A stretch of DNA of 64,000 nucleotides, from assembly GCA_964370625.1 (NCBI GenBank), contig CAYJKB010000004.1, forward strand, positions 16,319-80,318, written 5' to 3'. The notes under the pieces were generated by a model. It had not been told where the DNA came from. It made no database searches and saw only the letters and a program-made list of their open reading frames with translations. Source of the DNA: CAYJKB01 sp964370625. Its GTDB lineage: Bacteria > Bacillota > Clostridia > Oscillospirales > Butyricicoccaceae. Positions 1 to 7,778 of this stretch are shown piece by piece. How positions within the stretch are numbered: position 1 is the first letter of the stretch; each line of letters starts with the position of its first letter. A program made the translations under genes and the position numbers.

Positions 1-571
1 TAGCTCCAACTTTAGGCATATAAACCTCTGGAACTTTGAAAGTATCGCTATAAATTCCGTTAAAACGATTAGCAATGTCACGAGTGATTTCAATATGCTG
101 TTTTTGGTCAATCCCTACAGGAACTAAATCTGTTTGATAAAGTAGAATATCAGCTGCCATAAGTGCTGGATAAGTAAATAGGCCTGCATTGATATTATCA
201 GCATTTTTAGCAGATTTATCCTTAAATTGTGTCATTCTGGAAAGTTCACCAAACATTGTATAGCAATTAAGAATCCAAGCAAGTTCTGCATGTGATGGAA
301 CATGGCTTTGAATAAATAGTGTGCTTTTCATAGGGTCAATTCCACAGGCGATATATTGAGCCAATACTTCTAAAGTTTGGCGACGTAAATCAGCTGGATT
401 TTGACGAACTGTGATAGCGTGCATATCAACTACACAGTAGATACATTTATAATCTTCTTGAAGTTTTTCCCAATTTCGAATAGCTCCAATATAGTTTCCA
501 AGCGTAAGTTTGCCACTAGGTTGAACACCTGAAAATATGGTTTTTTTTGCTGGTGCTGTGATTTCAGACAT
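1..571 (-). CDS. trpS: Tryptophanyl-tRNA synthetase, C-terminal part beyond window edge
   Basis: Charges tRNA-Trp with tryptophan in the cytoplasm. About 190 N-terminal residues are visible, and the rest lies left of base 1. The N-terminus carries a class I synthetase start: FSGVQPSG then KLTLGNYIGA, the HIGH-type region of TrpS, followed by a YCVVDMHAIT stretch and TDLVPVGIDQKQH, all typical of bacterial TrpS. The ATG at 569-571 shares its A with the TAA stop of the upstream aminotransferase gene (TAATG), and a GGAGG lies just before it, so the two are translationally coupled. Identification is secure. The KMSKS motif is outside the window. Confidence 0.95.
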   Translation of the reverse strand, partial: MSEITAPAKKTIFSGVQPSGKLTLGNYIGAIRNWEKLQEDYKCIYCVVDMHAITVRQNPADLRRQTLEVLAQYIACGIDPMKSTLFIQSHVPSHAELAWILNCYTMFGELSRMTQFKDKSAKNADNINAGLFTYPALMAADILLYQTDLVPVGIDQKQHIEITRDIANRFNGIYSDTFKVPEVYMPKVGA

Positions 572-1770
572 TAGTTGTTTCCTCCAAGATATTCGTTGAT
601 TGTAGCAGCTAAAAGGTCAATACCTGTTATAATTTGTTCTTCTGATGGAAGAGAGAAGTTTAGTCTAAATCCTGGGCAAACAGCATTTTCATCAACAGAG
701 AAAGCAGAACCAGGCACAGCAGCTACTTTTTTAAGCCCAGCAAGTTTACAAAGTTCAAAACCGCTAAAGCCTTCAGGTAGTTCACAGTAAATGAAAAGTC
801 CACCCTCTGGGCGAGAAATTGTAATGCGTTTATCGAATTTTTTATCTATTTCATTAAGCATAAGTGAACATTTTTTGCTGTATATCCCACGAATTTTTTC
901 AATATGTGCTTCTAAATCATATCTTGTTAAATATTCATGGAATACAATTTGGAAAAATAGGTTAGTATGCACATCACTAACTTGTTTTGCAACAACAAGT
1001 TTTGTTGTGATAGCTTTGTCAGCTACACAATATCCAATTCTGATACCAGGTGCTATGATTTTAGAATAAGAGCCAGCATAGATAACTCTGCCTGTAGTGT
1101 CCATGCTTTTAATGCTTGGAACAGCTTCGCCAGTGTAACGTAATTCAAAGTAAGGGTTATCTTCAAGAATCATAACATCATATTTTTCAGCAAGTTCAAG
1201 CATACGTTTGCGACGTTCTAATGGCATTGTTCTTCCTGTTGGATTTTGGAAAGTTGGAATTGTATATATAAGTTTTACATTTTCCGTAGTTTTTAGAAGT
1301 TCTTCTAGTGCATCAATTTTCATACCGTGTTCATCCATTGGACACGCAACAAGGTTTGCACCATAACTTCTAAATGCATTTAATGCACCAACGAAGCTTG
1401 GGTCTTCACAAATTAGGCTATCACCTTCATTTAAGAAAGCTTTAGCTGTAAGTTCAATAGCTTGTTGACCACCACTTGTGATAATTAGCTCATCAAAATC
1501 TTTGCCTATATTAAATTTCTCTTTTAAGCGTGTAGCTGTAACTTCACGAAGAGCAGGATAGCCTTCACTCATACCATATTGAAGTGAGCCAGCTGCACGA
1601 GTTGCAAAAAGTTCAGCTGTAATTTCAGCCATTTCTTTAGCTGGGAAAGCATCAGGAGCTGGAGAGCCAGCTGCAAAAGAAATAACAGTAGGGTCAGATG
1701 TTACTTTTAATATTTCACGAATAGCAGATGGTTTAAGTGATGATATTCTGTCAGAAAATGTATAGTTCAT
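571..1770 (-). CDS. PLP-dependent aminotransferase, class I/II (LysN/2-aminoadipate aminotransferase-like)
   Basis: A 399-residue fold-type I aminotransferase of the cytoplasm. Visible family marks are GGQQAIEL (about 100-106, the phosphate-cradle turn), NPTGR at 176-180, LEDNPYFE with the PLP-contacting aspartate at D204, and the Schiff-base lysine K237 in SYSKIIAPG. Overall it resembles the stand-alone MocR-like/LysN group (2-aminoadipate, aromatic or branched-chain donors). The substrate cannot be told from sequence. The start has a good AAAGGAG site. It is the first gene of a two-gene unit with trpS, overlapping it by one base, behind the promoter at 1841-1869. Pairing with trpS may hint at aromatic amino-acid use, but that is inference. 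Confidence 0.88.
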   Translation of the reverse strand: MNYTFSDRISSLKPSAIREILKVTSDPTVISFAAGSPAPDAFPAKEMAEITAELFATRAAGSLQYGMSEGYPALREVTATRLKEKFNIGKDFDELIITSGGQQAIELTAKAFLNEGDSLICEDPSFVGALNAFRSYGANLVACPMDEHGMKIDALEELLKTTENVKLIYTIPTFQNPTGRTMPLERRKRMLELAEKYDVMILEDNPYFELRYTGEAVPSIKSMDTTGRVIYAGSYSKIIAPGIRIGYCVADKAITTKLVVAKQVSDVHTNLFFQIVFHEYLTRYDLEAHIEKIRGIYSKKCSLMLNEIDKKFDKRITISRPEGGLFIYCELPEGFSGFELCKLAGLKKVAAVPGSAFSVDENAVCPGFRLNFSLPSEEQIITGIDLLAATINEYLGGNN

Positions 1771-1840
1771 TTTAATTCTCCTTTAGTATATGAAAGTTTG
1801 TTAAATGTTAAAGTATAGCATTAATAAATGCAATCATTTC

Positions 1841-1869
1841 ATTGTAGCATAATTATGATTTTTTCGCAA
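1841..1869 (-). promoter_or_regulatory. Sigma-A-type promoter of the aminotransferase-trpS unit
   Basis: Read on the minus strand, TTGCGA (1869-1864), a 17-base spacer and TACAAT (1846-1841) form a near-consensus promoter about 70 bases before the aminotransferase start. The short leader leaves no room for a T-box. The rest of the 1771-2158 gap holds only this promoter and the ftsK leader. Confidence 0.65.
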
Positions 1870-2025
1870 GAAATTAGAATGTAAAAATTCTTAAATAATG
1901 TAAAATATTGAATTTTTAACAAATTGTTATCTTGATAAAGTTTCACATTTGATATTATTCATAAATTTAATATTAGCACAAATATTTAAAAATCGTACAA
2001 ATGATTGATTATTCTTATTTTACGG

Positions 2026-2054
2026 TAGAAAAAATTTAAAAACTATGATATAAT
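2026..2054 (+). promoter_or_regulatory. Possible promoter of the ftsK/spoIIIE gene
   Basis: A perfect -10 TATAAT at 2049-2054 lies about 105 bases before the GTG start. The -35 is weak: TAGAAA at 2026-2031 with a 17-base spacer. The leader between them is A/T-rich and shows no clear riboswitch. Confidence 0.35.
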
Positions 2055-2158
2055 GTAATGCACTGAATTTTTACAAAAAATTTAATTCATTGTGTTTATA
2101 CTTAAAAAAGAAGTTAAACTTAGAATACATATACTTGATTAATACAGGAGGTATCTTC

Positions 2159-4831
2159 GTGGCTGAAAATAAAAAACCACAATCTACAACGAAAAAAACA
2201 ACAACAACAAGAAAACCAAGAGCAAAGAAAGCTCCACCAGAACCACCACAAAAAACAGGGATTAGCAGGGGTGCATGGGGGCTTATTTATTTAAGCATAG
2301 GCATATTATTGCTGATATCAACATTTAGTGCAGATGGTGTTTTGTTAAAAATATTTTTCGATTTATGCAGTGGGCTTATCGGATATGGCACATATCTTTT
2401 AATACCGGCAATGTTTGGATTATCAGCTTTATTCTTTGTTGTAAGAAAAGCAAAAGTGCGTCTGCGTGCGACGTGTATATTTTTATTGCCAGTATTCGCA
2501 GGTTCACTAGTACATGCGTTTATGGTTAAAAACACATTAGAATTTAGCTTTAGCACAATAATTTCACTATTTACAACAGGGGTAGAGCTTACAAGTGGCG
2601 GAGTATTTTCTGGTGCATTTGCTATGCTTTTAATGTGGGCATTTTCATATTATGGAGCAATTTTCATATTACTTATTATGTGCTTAGTGTTAATAGCTAT
2701 AGCTTTTCGTATTACTCCATCAAAAGTATTCAGAAAAATATCAGATTTAAAAGAATATATTGCAGATGAAGAAGCTTTAGAGGAAGAAATCGAAGAAGAA
2801 CTTCCGAATTTAGTTAAAGATAATCCAAAAGAAATAGAAAAGAAACCTAAATCAACAGAAAAACTTTCTCTTTTTGGCAAAAAGAAATCTGCAAATATTG
2901 ATATTCCACTTGATGATGAAAAACCTAATAAAGATAAAACATTTACAGAAACGCCGTATGACACTAGCATGTCAGAAGATAGAAAAGTAAAATCAGCTGA
3001 TATAGATGCTGATGATTTTGATGAAAATTCACCACTTAATGATAATGCAGAACAAAATGACCCTCTTGCAGTATTTGCAGATAAAGATAATACTGAACAT
3101 GTACTTCAAGATATTTCAAAACCTATAGTAAAAGAAATTTCGGAAGAAGATGAAGACTTTGCACAACAAAATAACAATCGTGATGCAATACCGTTAAATG
3201 ATCTTGAACTTCCTGTAGCATCTAACGAAGAACTTATACAAAAAGCTGCTACAAAAGCAATTGATAATGAAAAAGTAGTTGAAGATGATGATATTGTAAA
3301 ACAGATGAATAATGCATTGCATGACCCAACTAAATCAGGCGAGGTAGAATATAATTATCCGCCTATTACATTATTAAATCCACATCGTTCAACTGCTGGA
3401 GATGCGACACAAGAACTTCGTGAAAGCTCTGAGAGATTGCTTGATACATTATCTAGTTTTGGAATTGATGCTGATATTATTAATATAATCAGAGGACCAT
3501 CAGTAACTCGTTTTGAAATTCAAATACCACGAGGTGTGAAATTCTCGAAAGTTACATCATTATCTGATGATATAGCGTTATCACTTGGTGCTGCAAATGT
3601 GCGTATAGCACCTATCCCAGATAAAGTTGCAGTTGGCATTGAACTTCCTAATAAATCTGTTCAAACAGTATTTATCCGTGAAGTTTTGGGTTCTAACGAA
3701 TTTAAAAGGGCTCAAAGTAAACTTAGTTTTTCAATAGGTAAAGATATTACAGGAATGCCTATTATTGGTGATATTGCAAAAATGCCACATATGTTAATAG
3801 CTGGTACTACAGGTTCTGGTAAATCAGTTTGTATTAACTCGCTTTTAGTCAGCATATTATATAAAGCATCACCAGAAGATGTGCGATTAATTATGATTGA
3901 CCCTAAAATGATTGAACTTGGTAGCTACAACGGTGTGCCACATCTTATGATACCAGTTGTTACAGACCCTAAAAAAGCATCTGGTGCACTTAACTGGGCT
4001 GTGGGCGAGATGATGCGTCGTTATAAGCTGTTTTCTGAACTTTCTGTGCGTGATTTAGCATCATATAATGCAGCTGTTAAAAAGCATAATGATATACCGC
4101 CTGTAGAAGATGAAGAAAAAATTTATCTTGAAAAACTACCTCAAATTGTAATCGTAATAGATGAACTTGCAGACCTTATGATGGTTGCAGCTCGTGAAGT
4201 TGAAGATGCAATTTGTCGTATTGCTCAAATGGCACGTGCAGCTGGAATGCATCTTGTAATTGCAACTCAGCGTCCTTCCTCTGATGTAATCACAGGCATT
4301 ATGAAAGCAAATATTCCATCAAGAATAGCATTTGCTGTAGCATCACAAATTGAAAGCCGAATTATTTTAGATCAAACAGGGGCAGAAAAATTAATCGGTA
4401 AAGGTGATATGCTATACTCACCACTTGGTATTGCAAAACCACAACGTGTACAAGGTTGCTTTTTGAGTTCAGAAGAAGTTGAAGCAATTGTAGACCATAT
4501 TAAGCAAGATGCTACACCAAGTTATGACCAAGCTGTGCTTGACCATATAGAAAAACAAGCAGAAAAAGGTTCTGACACAGGTGGTTATGGTGATGACTCT
4601 GGTGATGAAGATGAAATGTTGCCACAAGCTATTGATTTAATTGTAAATAGTGGTCAAGCTTCTGCATCTATGTTACAAAGAAAATTAAAACTTGGATATG
4701 CTCGTGCATCAAGGCTAATTGACCAAATGGAAGATAGAGGAATTGTTGGAGCGTCAGAAGGTTCTAAGCCTAGACAGGTATTAATTTCACGAGAAGATTG
4801 GCAAGAAATGAAAATGCGTCAGAATATATAG
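2159..4831 (+). CDS. ftsK: DNA translocase FtsK/SpoIIIE
   Basis: Membrane-anchored hexameric DNA pump that clears chromosomal DNA through the division or sporulation septum. The GTG at 2159 is chosen because AGGAGG (2146-2151) sits 7 bases before it. An upstream in-frame ATG at 2090 has no such site. The 890-residue product has several membrane segments (about 35-187), a long acidic low-complexity linker (about 190-410), and the motor with Walker A GTTGSGKS near 552 and Walker B IVIVIDELADLMM near 665. A C-terminal winged-helix gamma domain (about 820-885, ASMLQRKLKLGYARASRLIDQ) would recognise polar SRS/KOPS sites. Length is typical. Since yunB in this window suggests sporulation, it probably serves as SpoIIIE. 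Confidence 0.95.
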   Translation: MAENKKPQSTTKKTTTTRKPRAKKAPPEPPQKTGISRGAWGLIYLSIGILLLISTFSADGVLLKIFFDLCSGLIGYGTYLLIPAMFGLSALFFVVRKAKVRLRATCIFLLPVFAGSLVHAFMVKNTLEFSFSTIISLFTTGVELTSGGVFSGAFAMLLMWAFSYYGAIFILLIMCLVLIAIAFRITPSKVFRKISDLKEYIADEEALEEEIEEELPNLVKDNPKEIEKKPKSTEKLSLFGKKKSANIDIPLDDEKPNKDKTFTETPYDTSMSEDRKVKSADIDADDFDENSPLNDNAEQNDPLAVFADKDNTEHVLQDISKPIVKEISEEDEDFAQQNNNRDAIPLNDLELPVASNEELIQKAATKAIDNEKVVEDDDIVKQMNNALHDPTKSGEVEYNYPPITLLNPHRSTAGDATQELRESSERLLDTLSSFGIDADIINIIRGPSVTRFEIQIPRGVKFSKVTSLSDDIALSLGAANVRIAPIPDKVAVGIELPNKSVQTVFIREVLGSNEFKRAQSKLSFSIGKDITGMPIIGDIAKMPHMLIAGTTGSGKSVCINSLLVSILYKASPEDVRLIMIDPKMIELGSYNGVPHLMIPVVTDPKKASGALNWAVGEMMRRYKLFSELSVRDLASYNAAVKKHNDIPPVEDEEKIYLEKLPQIVIVIDELADLMMVAAREVEDAICRIAQMARAAGMHLVIATQRPSSDVITGIMKANIPSRIAFAVASQIESRIILDQTGAEKLIGKGDMLYSPLGIAKPQRVQGCFLSSEEVEAIVDHIKQDATPSYDQAVLDHIEKQAEKGSDTGGYGDDSGDEDEMLPQAIDLIVNSGQASASMLQRKLKLGYARASRLIDQMEDRGIVGASEGSKPRQVLISREDWQEMKMRQNI

Positions 4832-4870
4832 AATATTTAAATCATATAATTTAAAAAGGAGTGTATATTT

Positions 4871-5377
4871 ATGAGTAATCTTAAAAAAATTAATTTAGCA
4901 GATGTGGATATGGCACCGAATGTATTTGATAAACTTAAAAAACAATTTGTGCTAATTTCGGCTGGTGATGAAGAAAAGTCAAATGCTATGACAGCAAATT
5001 GGGGTGGTTTTGGGATACTTTGGTTTAAAGAGGTTGTAACTATTTATGTTAGACCACAGCGCTACACGTATGAATTTACTGAAACACATGATAAATTTGC
5101 TGTTACGTTTCTAAAACCTGAATATGCAAAGGCACATAAAGTATATGGCAGCAAATCAGGGCGTGATTGTGATAAAGAAAAAGAAACAGGGCTTACAAAA
5201 ACATTTGTTGGTGGTGTTCCTACTTATGAAGAGGCTGAATATGTGTTAGTTTGTAAAAAATTATATGCAGATGACATTAAAGAAAGTGCATTTATTGATA
5301 AAGAATGCCTGAAATGTTATGATAATGATTATCATCGTATGTATATTGCTGAAATATTAGAAGTATATCAAGGATAA
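4871..5377 (+). CDS. Flavin reductase-like (FMN-binding split-barrel) protein
   Basis: A 168-residue soluble protein. The segment SNAMTANWGGFGILW followed by VRPQRYTYEFTE matches the flavin reductase-like domain of small Clostridial FMN-binding proteins, in which FMN phosphate is held by the S/T-rich turn. A redox role with NAD(P)H or ferredoxin is likely, but the substrate is unknown. The start has AAAAAGGAGTG upstream. It follows ftsK by 39 bases, so it could be cotranscribed. An inverted repeat directly follows its stop. Confidence 0.8.
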   Translation: MSNLKKINLADVDMAPNVFDKLKKQFVLISAGDEEKSNAMTANWGGFGILWFKEVVTIYVRPQRYTYEFTETHDKFAVTFLKPEYAKAHKVYGSKSGRDCDKEKETGLTKTFVGGVPTYEEAEYVLVCKKLYADDIKESAFIDKECLKCYDNDYHRMYIAEILEVYQG

Positions 5378-5381
5378 AGTC

Positions 5382-5414
5382 TAAAGGCTGTAACGATTTT
5401 TGTTACAGCCTTTA
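5382..5414 (+). terminator. Hairpin after the flavin-reductase-like gene
   Basis: A perfect 13-base-pair stem (5382-5394 with 5402-5414, loop of 7) starts 4 bases after the stop codon. The + strand lacks a clean T-run after the stem, so it may be a weak or processing-type terminator. Several T residues lie within the loop. Confidence 0.5.
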
Positions 5415-5461
5415 AACTGTCAAAAAACTCAAAATTTATCATACTACATTTTTATATTTAG

Positions 5462-5503
5462 ACAACAAAAAGCCTATAACGAAAACTTAATTTCATTATA
5501 GGC
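5462..5503 (-). terminator. Terminator of the small-peptide transcript
   Basis: Read on the minus strand, an 8-pair stem (5503-5496 with 5479-5472) is followed by TTTTTGTTGTC, the layout of an intrinsic terminator. A second hairpin, GGTTGTA at 5520-5526 with TACAACC at 5538-5544, lies just upstream in the same transcript. Both are 3' of the 26-residue reading frame. Confidence 0.55.
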
Positions 5504-5582
5504 GAAATTTGCTTAGGGCGGTTGTAACAGGGTGAGCTACAACCACTTTAAAATATATTTTGTGAAGGAGATTATAAGTAAT

Positions 5583-5663
5583 TTAATGAAAAAGATACAT
5601 AAGCACAAGGATTGCAGAGCCCATTAATTCAACTGCTTTAATAACTAATCTTGCAACATCCAT
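5583..5663 (-). CDS. 26-residue hydrophobic peptide, possible type I toxin-like or regulatory membrane peptide
   Basis: I do not recognise this as a named family. Read on the minus strand, an ATG at 5663 opens a 26-codon frame ending in TAA. The residues run MDVARLVIKAVELMGSAI then LVLMYLFH, and the second half (about 13-25) could be one membrane helix. A GGTTGGTG sequence lies 7 bases before the start. A consensus-like promoter (5724-5696) stands about 26 bases upstream, and two hairpins plus a T-run follow, giving a self-contained transcript of about 230 bases. This layout is like type I toxin mRNAs or small membrane-peptide genes. No antisense RNA promoter could be shown convincingly. Expression and function are inference. 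Confidence 0.5.
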   Translation of the reverse strand: MDVARLVIKAVELMGSAILVLMYLFH

Positions 5664-5695
5664 TTGCTTACACCAACCTTTCTCTTGATGTTTTT

Positions 5696-5724
5696 ATTTT
5701 AGCAAATAAAGACAAATATGTAAA
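5696..5724 (-). promoter_or_regulatory. Promoter of the 26-residue peptide unit
   Basis: On the minus strand, TTTACA (5724-5719), exactly 17 bases, then TAAAAT (5701-5696) make a strong sigma-A-type match. The predicted start near 5689 leaves a leader of about 26 bases before the peptide ATG. Confidence 0.6.
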
Positions 5725-5770
5725 TAGATTTTGAACAAGCTGACAAAATTGTAAGTTTGAATAAAAAAAC

Positions 5771-5796
5771 AAAAGAGTGTGATGTCACACTCTTTT
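5771..5796 (-). terminator. Terminator of the cheA-cheW-cheR-cheB operon
   Basis: A 12-base arm AAAAGAGTGTGA (5771-5782) pairs with 5785-5796. Read on the minus strand it overlaps the cheB stop codon and is followed by a T-rich run, a standard intrinsic terminator. Confidence 0.8.
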
Positions 5797-6421
5797 ATTT
5801 TATAGATTTTAGATGTGCTAATAAAATATCGGCGATATCCTCAATAGGGGCTTGTTTAGCTACGCCACCAATGTCAAAAGCTACTTTAGGCATTCCGTAT
5901 ACAACGCAAGTTTCCTTGTCTTGACCAATAGTAAAACTGCCTTTTTCTCGCATTTCTAAAAGCCCACGAGCACCATCTTGTCCCATTCCTGTAAGTATAA
6001 CTCCGATAGAATTACTTTTATATGTGGAAGCAACAGAAGAAAACAAAACATCTACAGATGGTCTATGTCCTGTTACACGCTCTGCTTCGAATAAATTTAC
6101 AGCAAAGCCACCAGAAATAGCAGGAACAACTTTCATATGACAATTCCCACCCGGAGCTATAAGAGCAAGCCCAGAATATAGCTTATCACCATCTTTTGCT
6201 TCACGAACCTCTATTTTACATAGAGAGTCAAGCCGTTTAGCATATAAATCAGTAAAAACTTCTGGCATATGCTGAGTAATTACAATGGGAGGCAAACTGG
6301 CAGGTAATTCACGTAATATTTGCAAAATTGCCTCGGTGCCACCTGTTGAAGCACCAATTGCTATTATGGAATTTAGAGCTTTATCTGAAAGTTTTATATT
6401 TTCATTTGAGGATAAAATCAT
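5795..6421 (-). CDS. cheB: Chemotaxis methylesterase CheB, catalytic domain only
   Basis: Removes methyl groups from receptor glutamates, and may deamidate glutamines, during chemotactic adaptation. The 208 residues hold only the CheB effector domain. The catalytic triad is visible as S25 in GASTGG, H51 in TQHMP, and the aspartate of GMGQDG near 148. The N-terminal receiver domain of ordinary CheB is missing, so CheA cannot regulate it in the classical way. The ATG at 6421 is preferred because GGAG lies 10 bases before it. A TTG nine bases upstream is too close to that site. It is the last gene of the minus-strand che operon and ends in the terminator. Confidence 0.9.
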   Translation of the reverse strand: MILSSNENIKLSDKALNSIIAIGASTGGTEAILQILRELPASLPPIVITQHMPEVFTDLYAKRLDSLCKIEVREAKDGDKLYSGLALIAPGGNCHMKVVPAISGGFAVNLFEAERVTGHRPSVDVLFSSVASTYKSNSIGVILTGMGQDGARGLLEMREKGSFTIGQDKETCVVYGMPKVAFDIGGVAKQAPIEDIADILLAHLKSIK

Positions 6422-6448
6422 AACTATCAAACTCCATATAATATATAT

Positions 6449-7255
6449 TTAAGGTTTTCTGTATGCTGCAGAGATGATGGTTTTATAGCCTGTATTAAAT
6501 TCAGATATACTTTCTGAATGTCCAATAAATAGATAACCACCTGAGGATGTAGCGTTGTAAAATCTTTTAGCTAAAGCACCTTTAGTATCCTTATCAAAAT
6601 ATATCATAACATTTCGGCAAAAAATCACATCAAACTTAAGCTTAAATTTGATTTCATCCATAAGGTTAAACGTGCGGAAAATAATATTAGAACGCAAATC
6701 ATCTGTTACAGTATAAGTGTTATCAGAAGCGTTATGATTAAAGTATTTAGAAACATAATCTTTCGGCATATCTTTTAATGATTCGGCAGGATATGTCCCC
6801 TTATAAGCTTTATCTAATACTCTGCGAGAAATATCAGTTGCAAGGATACGAGTATCCCAGCCCGTTTTTTTAAAATGCTCTTTAAGCAAAATAGATAAAG
6901 TATATGGTTCTTCACCAGAAGAACAGCCAGCGCTCCAAATACTAAGAACCTTATCTTTCTTTGTCTTTTCAAGATAAGGAAGAACAACATCTTTAAAGTA
7001 ATCAAAATGCACATGTTCACGCATGAAATACGTATAGTTTGTTGTAAGCAGATTTAAAAGCGTTTCAAGCTCTGCTGGATTTTGATTATTTATAATATCA
7101 TCGATGTATTGAGTAAAAGATGTGTAACCATTAGATTTCAGCAAGCTATTTAATCTACTTACTATTAATTGTTTCTTTTGTGTTAAATTAATTCCAAAAT
7201 TTGTTTGGATAAAAGTTGTAAGCCTAATAAAATCACTATCAGATAATGTAAACAT
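6449..7255 (-). CDS. cheR: Chemotaxis protein methyltransferase CheR
   Basis: Transfers methyl groups from S-adenosylmethionine to receptor glutamates. The 268-residue protein has the all-helical CheR N-domain (about 1-75) and a SAM-binding domain with IWSAGCSSGEEPYT (the glycine-rich loop, near 105-118), LATDIS, and FCRNVMIYFD near 213. Length is normal. GAGGAG precedes the ATG. It sits 27 bases before cheB and 29 after cheW in the same operon. The pairing with a receiver-less CheB fits a simplified methylation system. Confidence 0.95.
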   Translation of the reverse strand: MFTLSDSDFIRLTTFIQTNFGINLTQKKQLIVSRLNSLLKSNGYTSFTQYIDDIINNQNPAELETLLNLLTTNYTYFMREHVHFDYFKDVVLPYLEKTKKDKVLSIWSAGCSSGEEPYTLSILLKEHFKKTGWDTRILATDISRRVLDKAYKGTYPAESLKDMPKDYVSKYFNHNASDNTYTVTDDLRSNIIFRTFNLMDEIKFKLKFDVIFCRNVMIYFDKDTKGALAKRFYNATSSGGYLFIGHSESISEFNTGYKTIISAAYRKP

Positions 7256-7284
7256 AATAATATAAGCTCCTCACTGAAAATAAT

Positions 7285-7761
7285 TTAGATGCTTATAACT
7301 GCTTGGCAATCAAGAAGTAAAGCAACTGTGCCATCTCCAAGGGTAATCATTCCACTTGCTAAAACATCTCTATGTTCTGTTGGAATAGGAGAAGCATTCG
7401 AAATATCAATATCTTGAACTTGTAAAACAGTATCAACGATAATTCCAATCATTGTGCTGTCTATTTCAAGAATAACAATACAAGTTTTGTTGTTATATTC
7501 TAAAAATTCTTTGTTCATACGAAGTCTCATATCTAAAATAGGTAGAACTTGACCACGTAAGTTAATTACACCACGTATATAGTCAGGAACCATAGGAATA
7601 GGTCTAATCATGAAGTTTGAAATAATTTCAATTACGTGTGTAGTGCTAACGCCAATAATTAATCCATCAGATAAAAATGTTAAAAATCTTTCGGTTTCAT
7701 CTGCAGTTGCTTCGATTTCTTCTTCAAATGGTTCCATTTGAAATAATCCATAATCACTCAT
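7285..7761 (-). CDS. cheW: Chemotaxis coupling protein CheW
   Basis: Adaptor that links chemoreceptors to the CheA kinase in arrays. The 158 residues form one CheW/SH3-like domain, with FLSDGLIIGVST at the start of the fold and VPDYIRGVINLRGQVLPILDMR in its middle, split here by the family's conserved NLRG core. An acidic 25-residue N-terminal extension precedes the domain. CGGAGGT lies before the ATG. It lies 17 bases after the cheA stop and is clearly cotranscribed. Confidence 0.95.
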   Translation of the reverse strand: MSDYGLFQMEPFEEEIEATADETERFLTFLSDGLIIGVSTTHVIEIISNFMIRPIPMVPDYIRGVINLRGQVLPILDMRLRMNKEFLEYNNKTCIVILEIDSTMIGIIVDTVLQVQDIDISNASPIPTEHRDVLASGMITLGDGTVALLLDCQAVISI

Positions 7762-7778
7762 TTATTTCTACCTCCGTT

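Noticed and set aside
2090..2158. Extended N-terminus of FtsK from ATG 2090
   Set aside because: The GTG at 2159 has an AGGAGG at ideal distance; the upstream 23 residues lack a ribosome site.
5382..5414. Full-strength intrinsic terminator after the flavin-reductase-like gene
   Set aside because: The stem is perfect but no T-run follows on the + strand, so it is listed only at moderate confidence.
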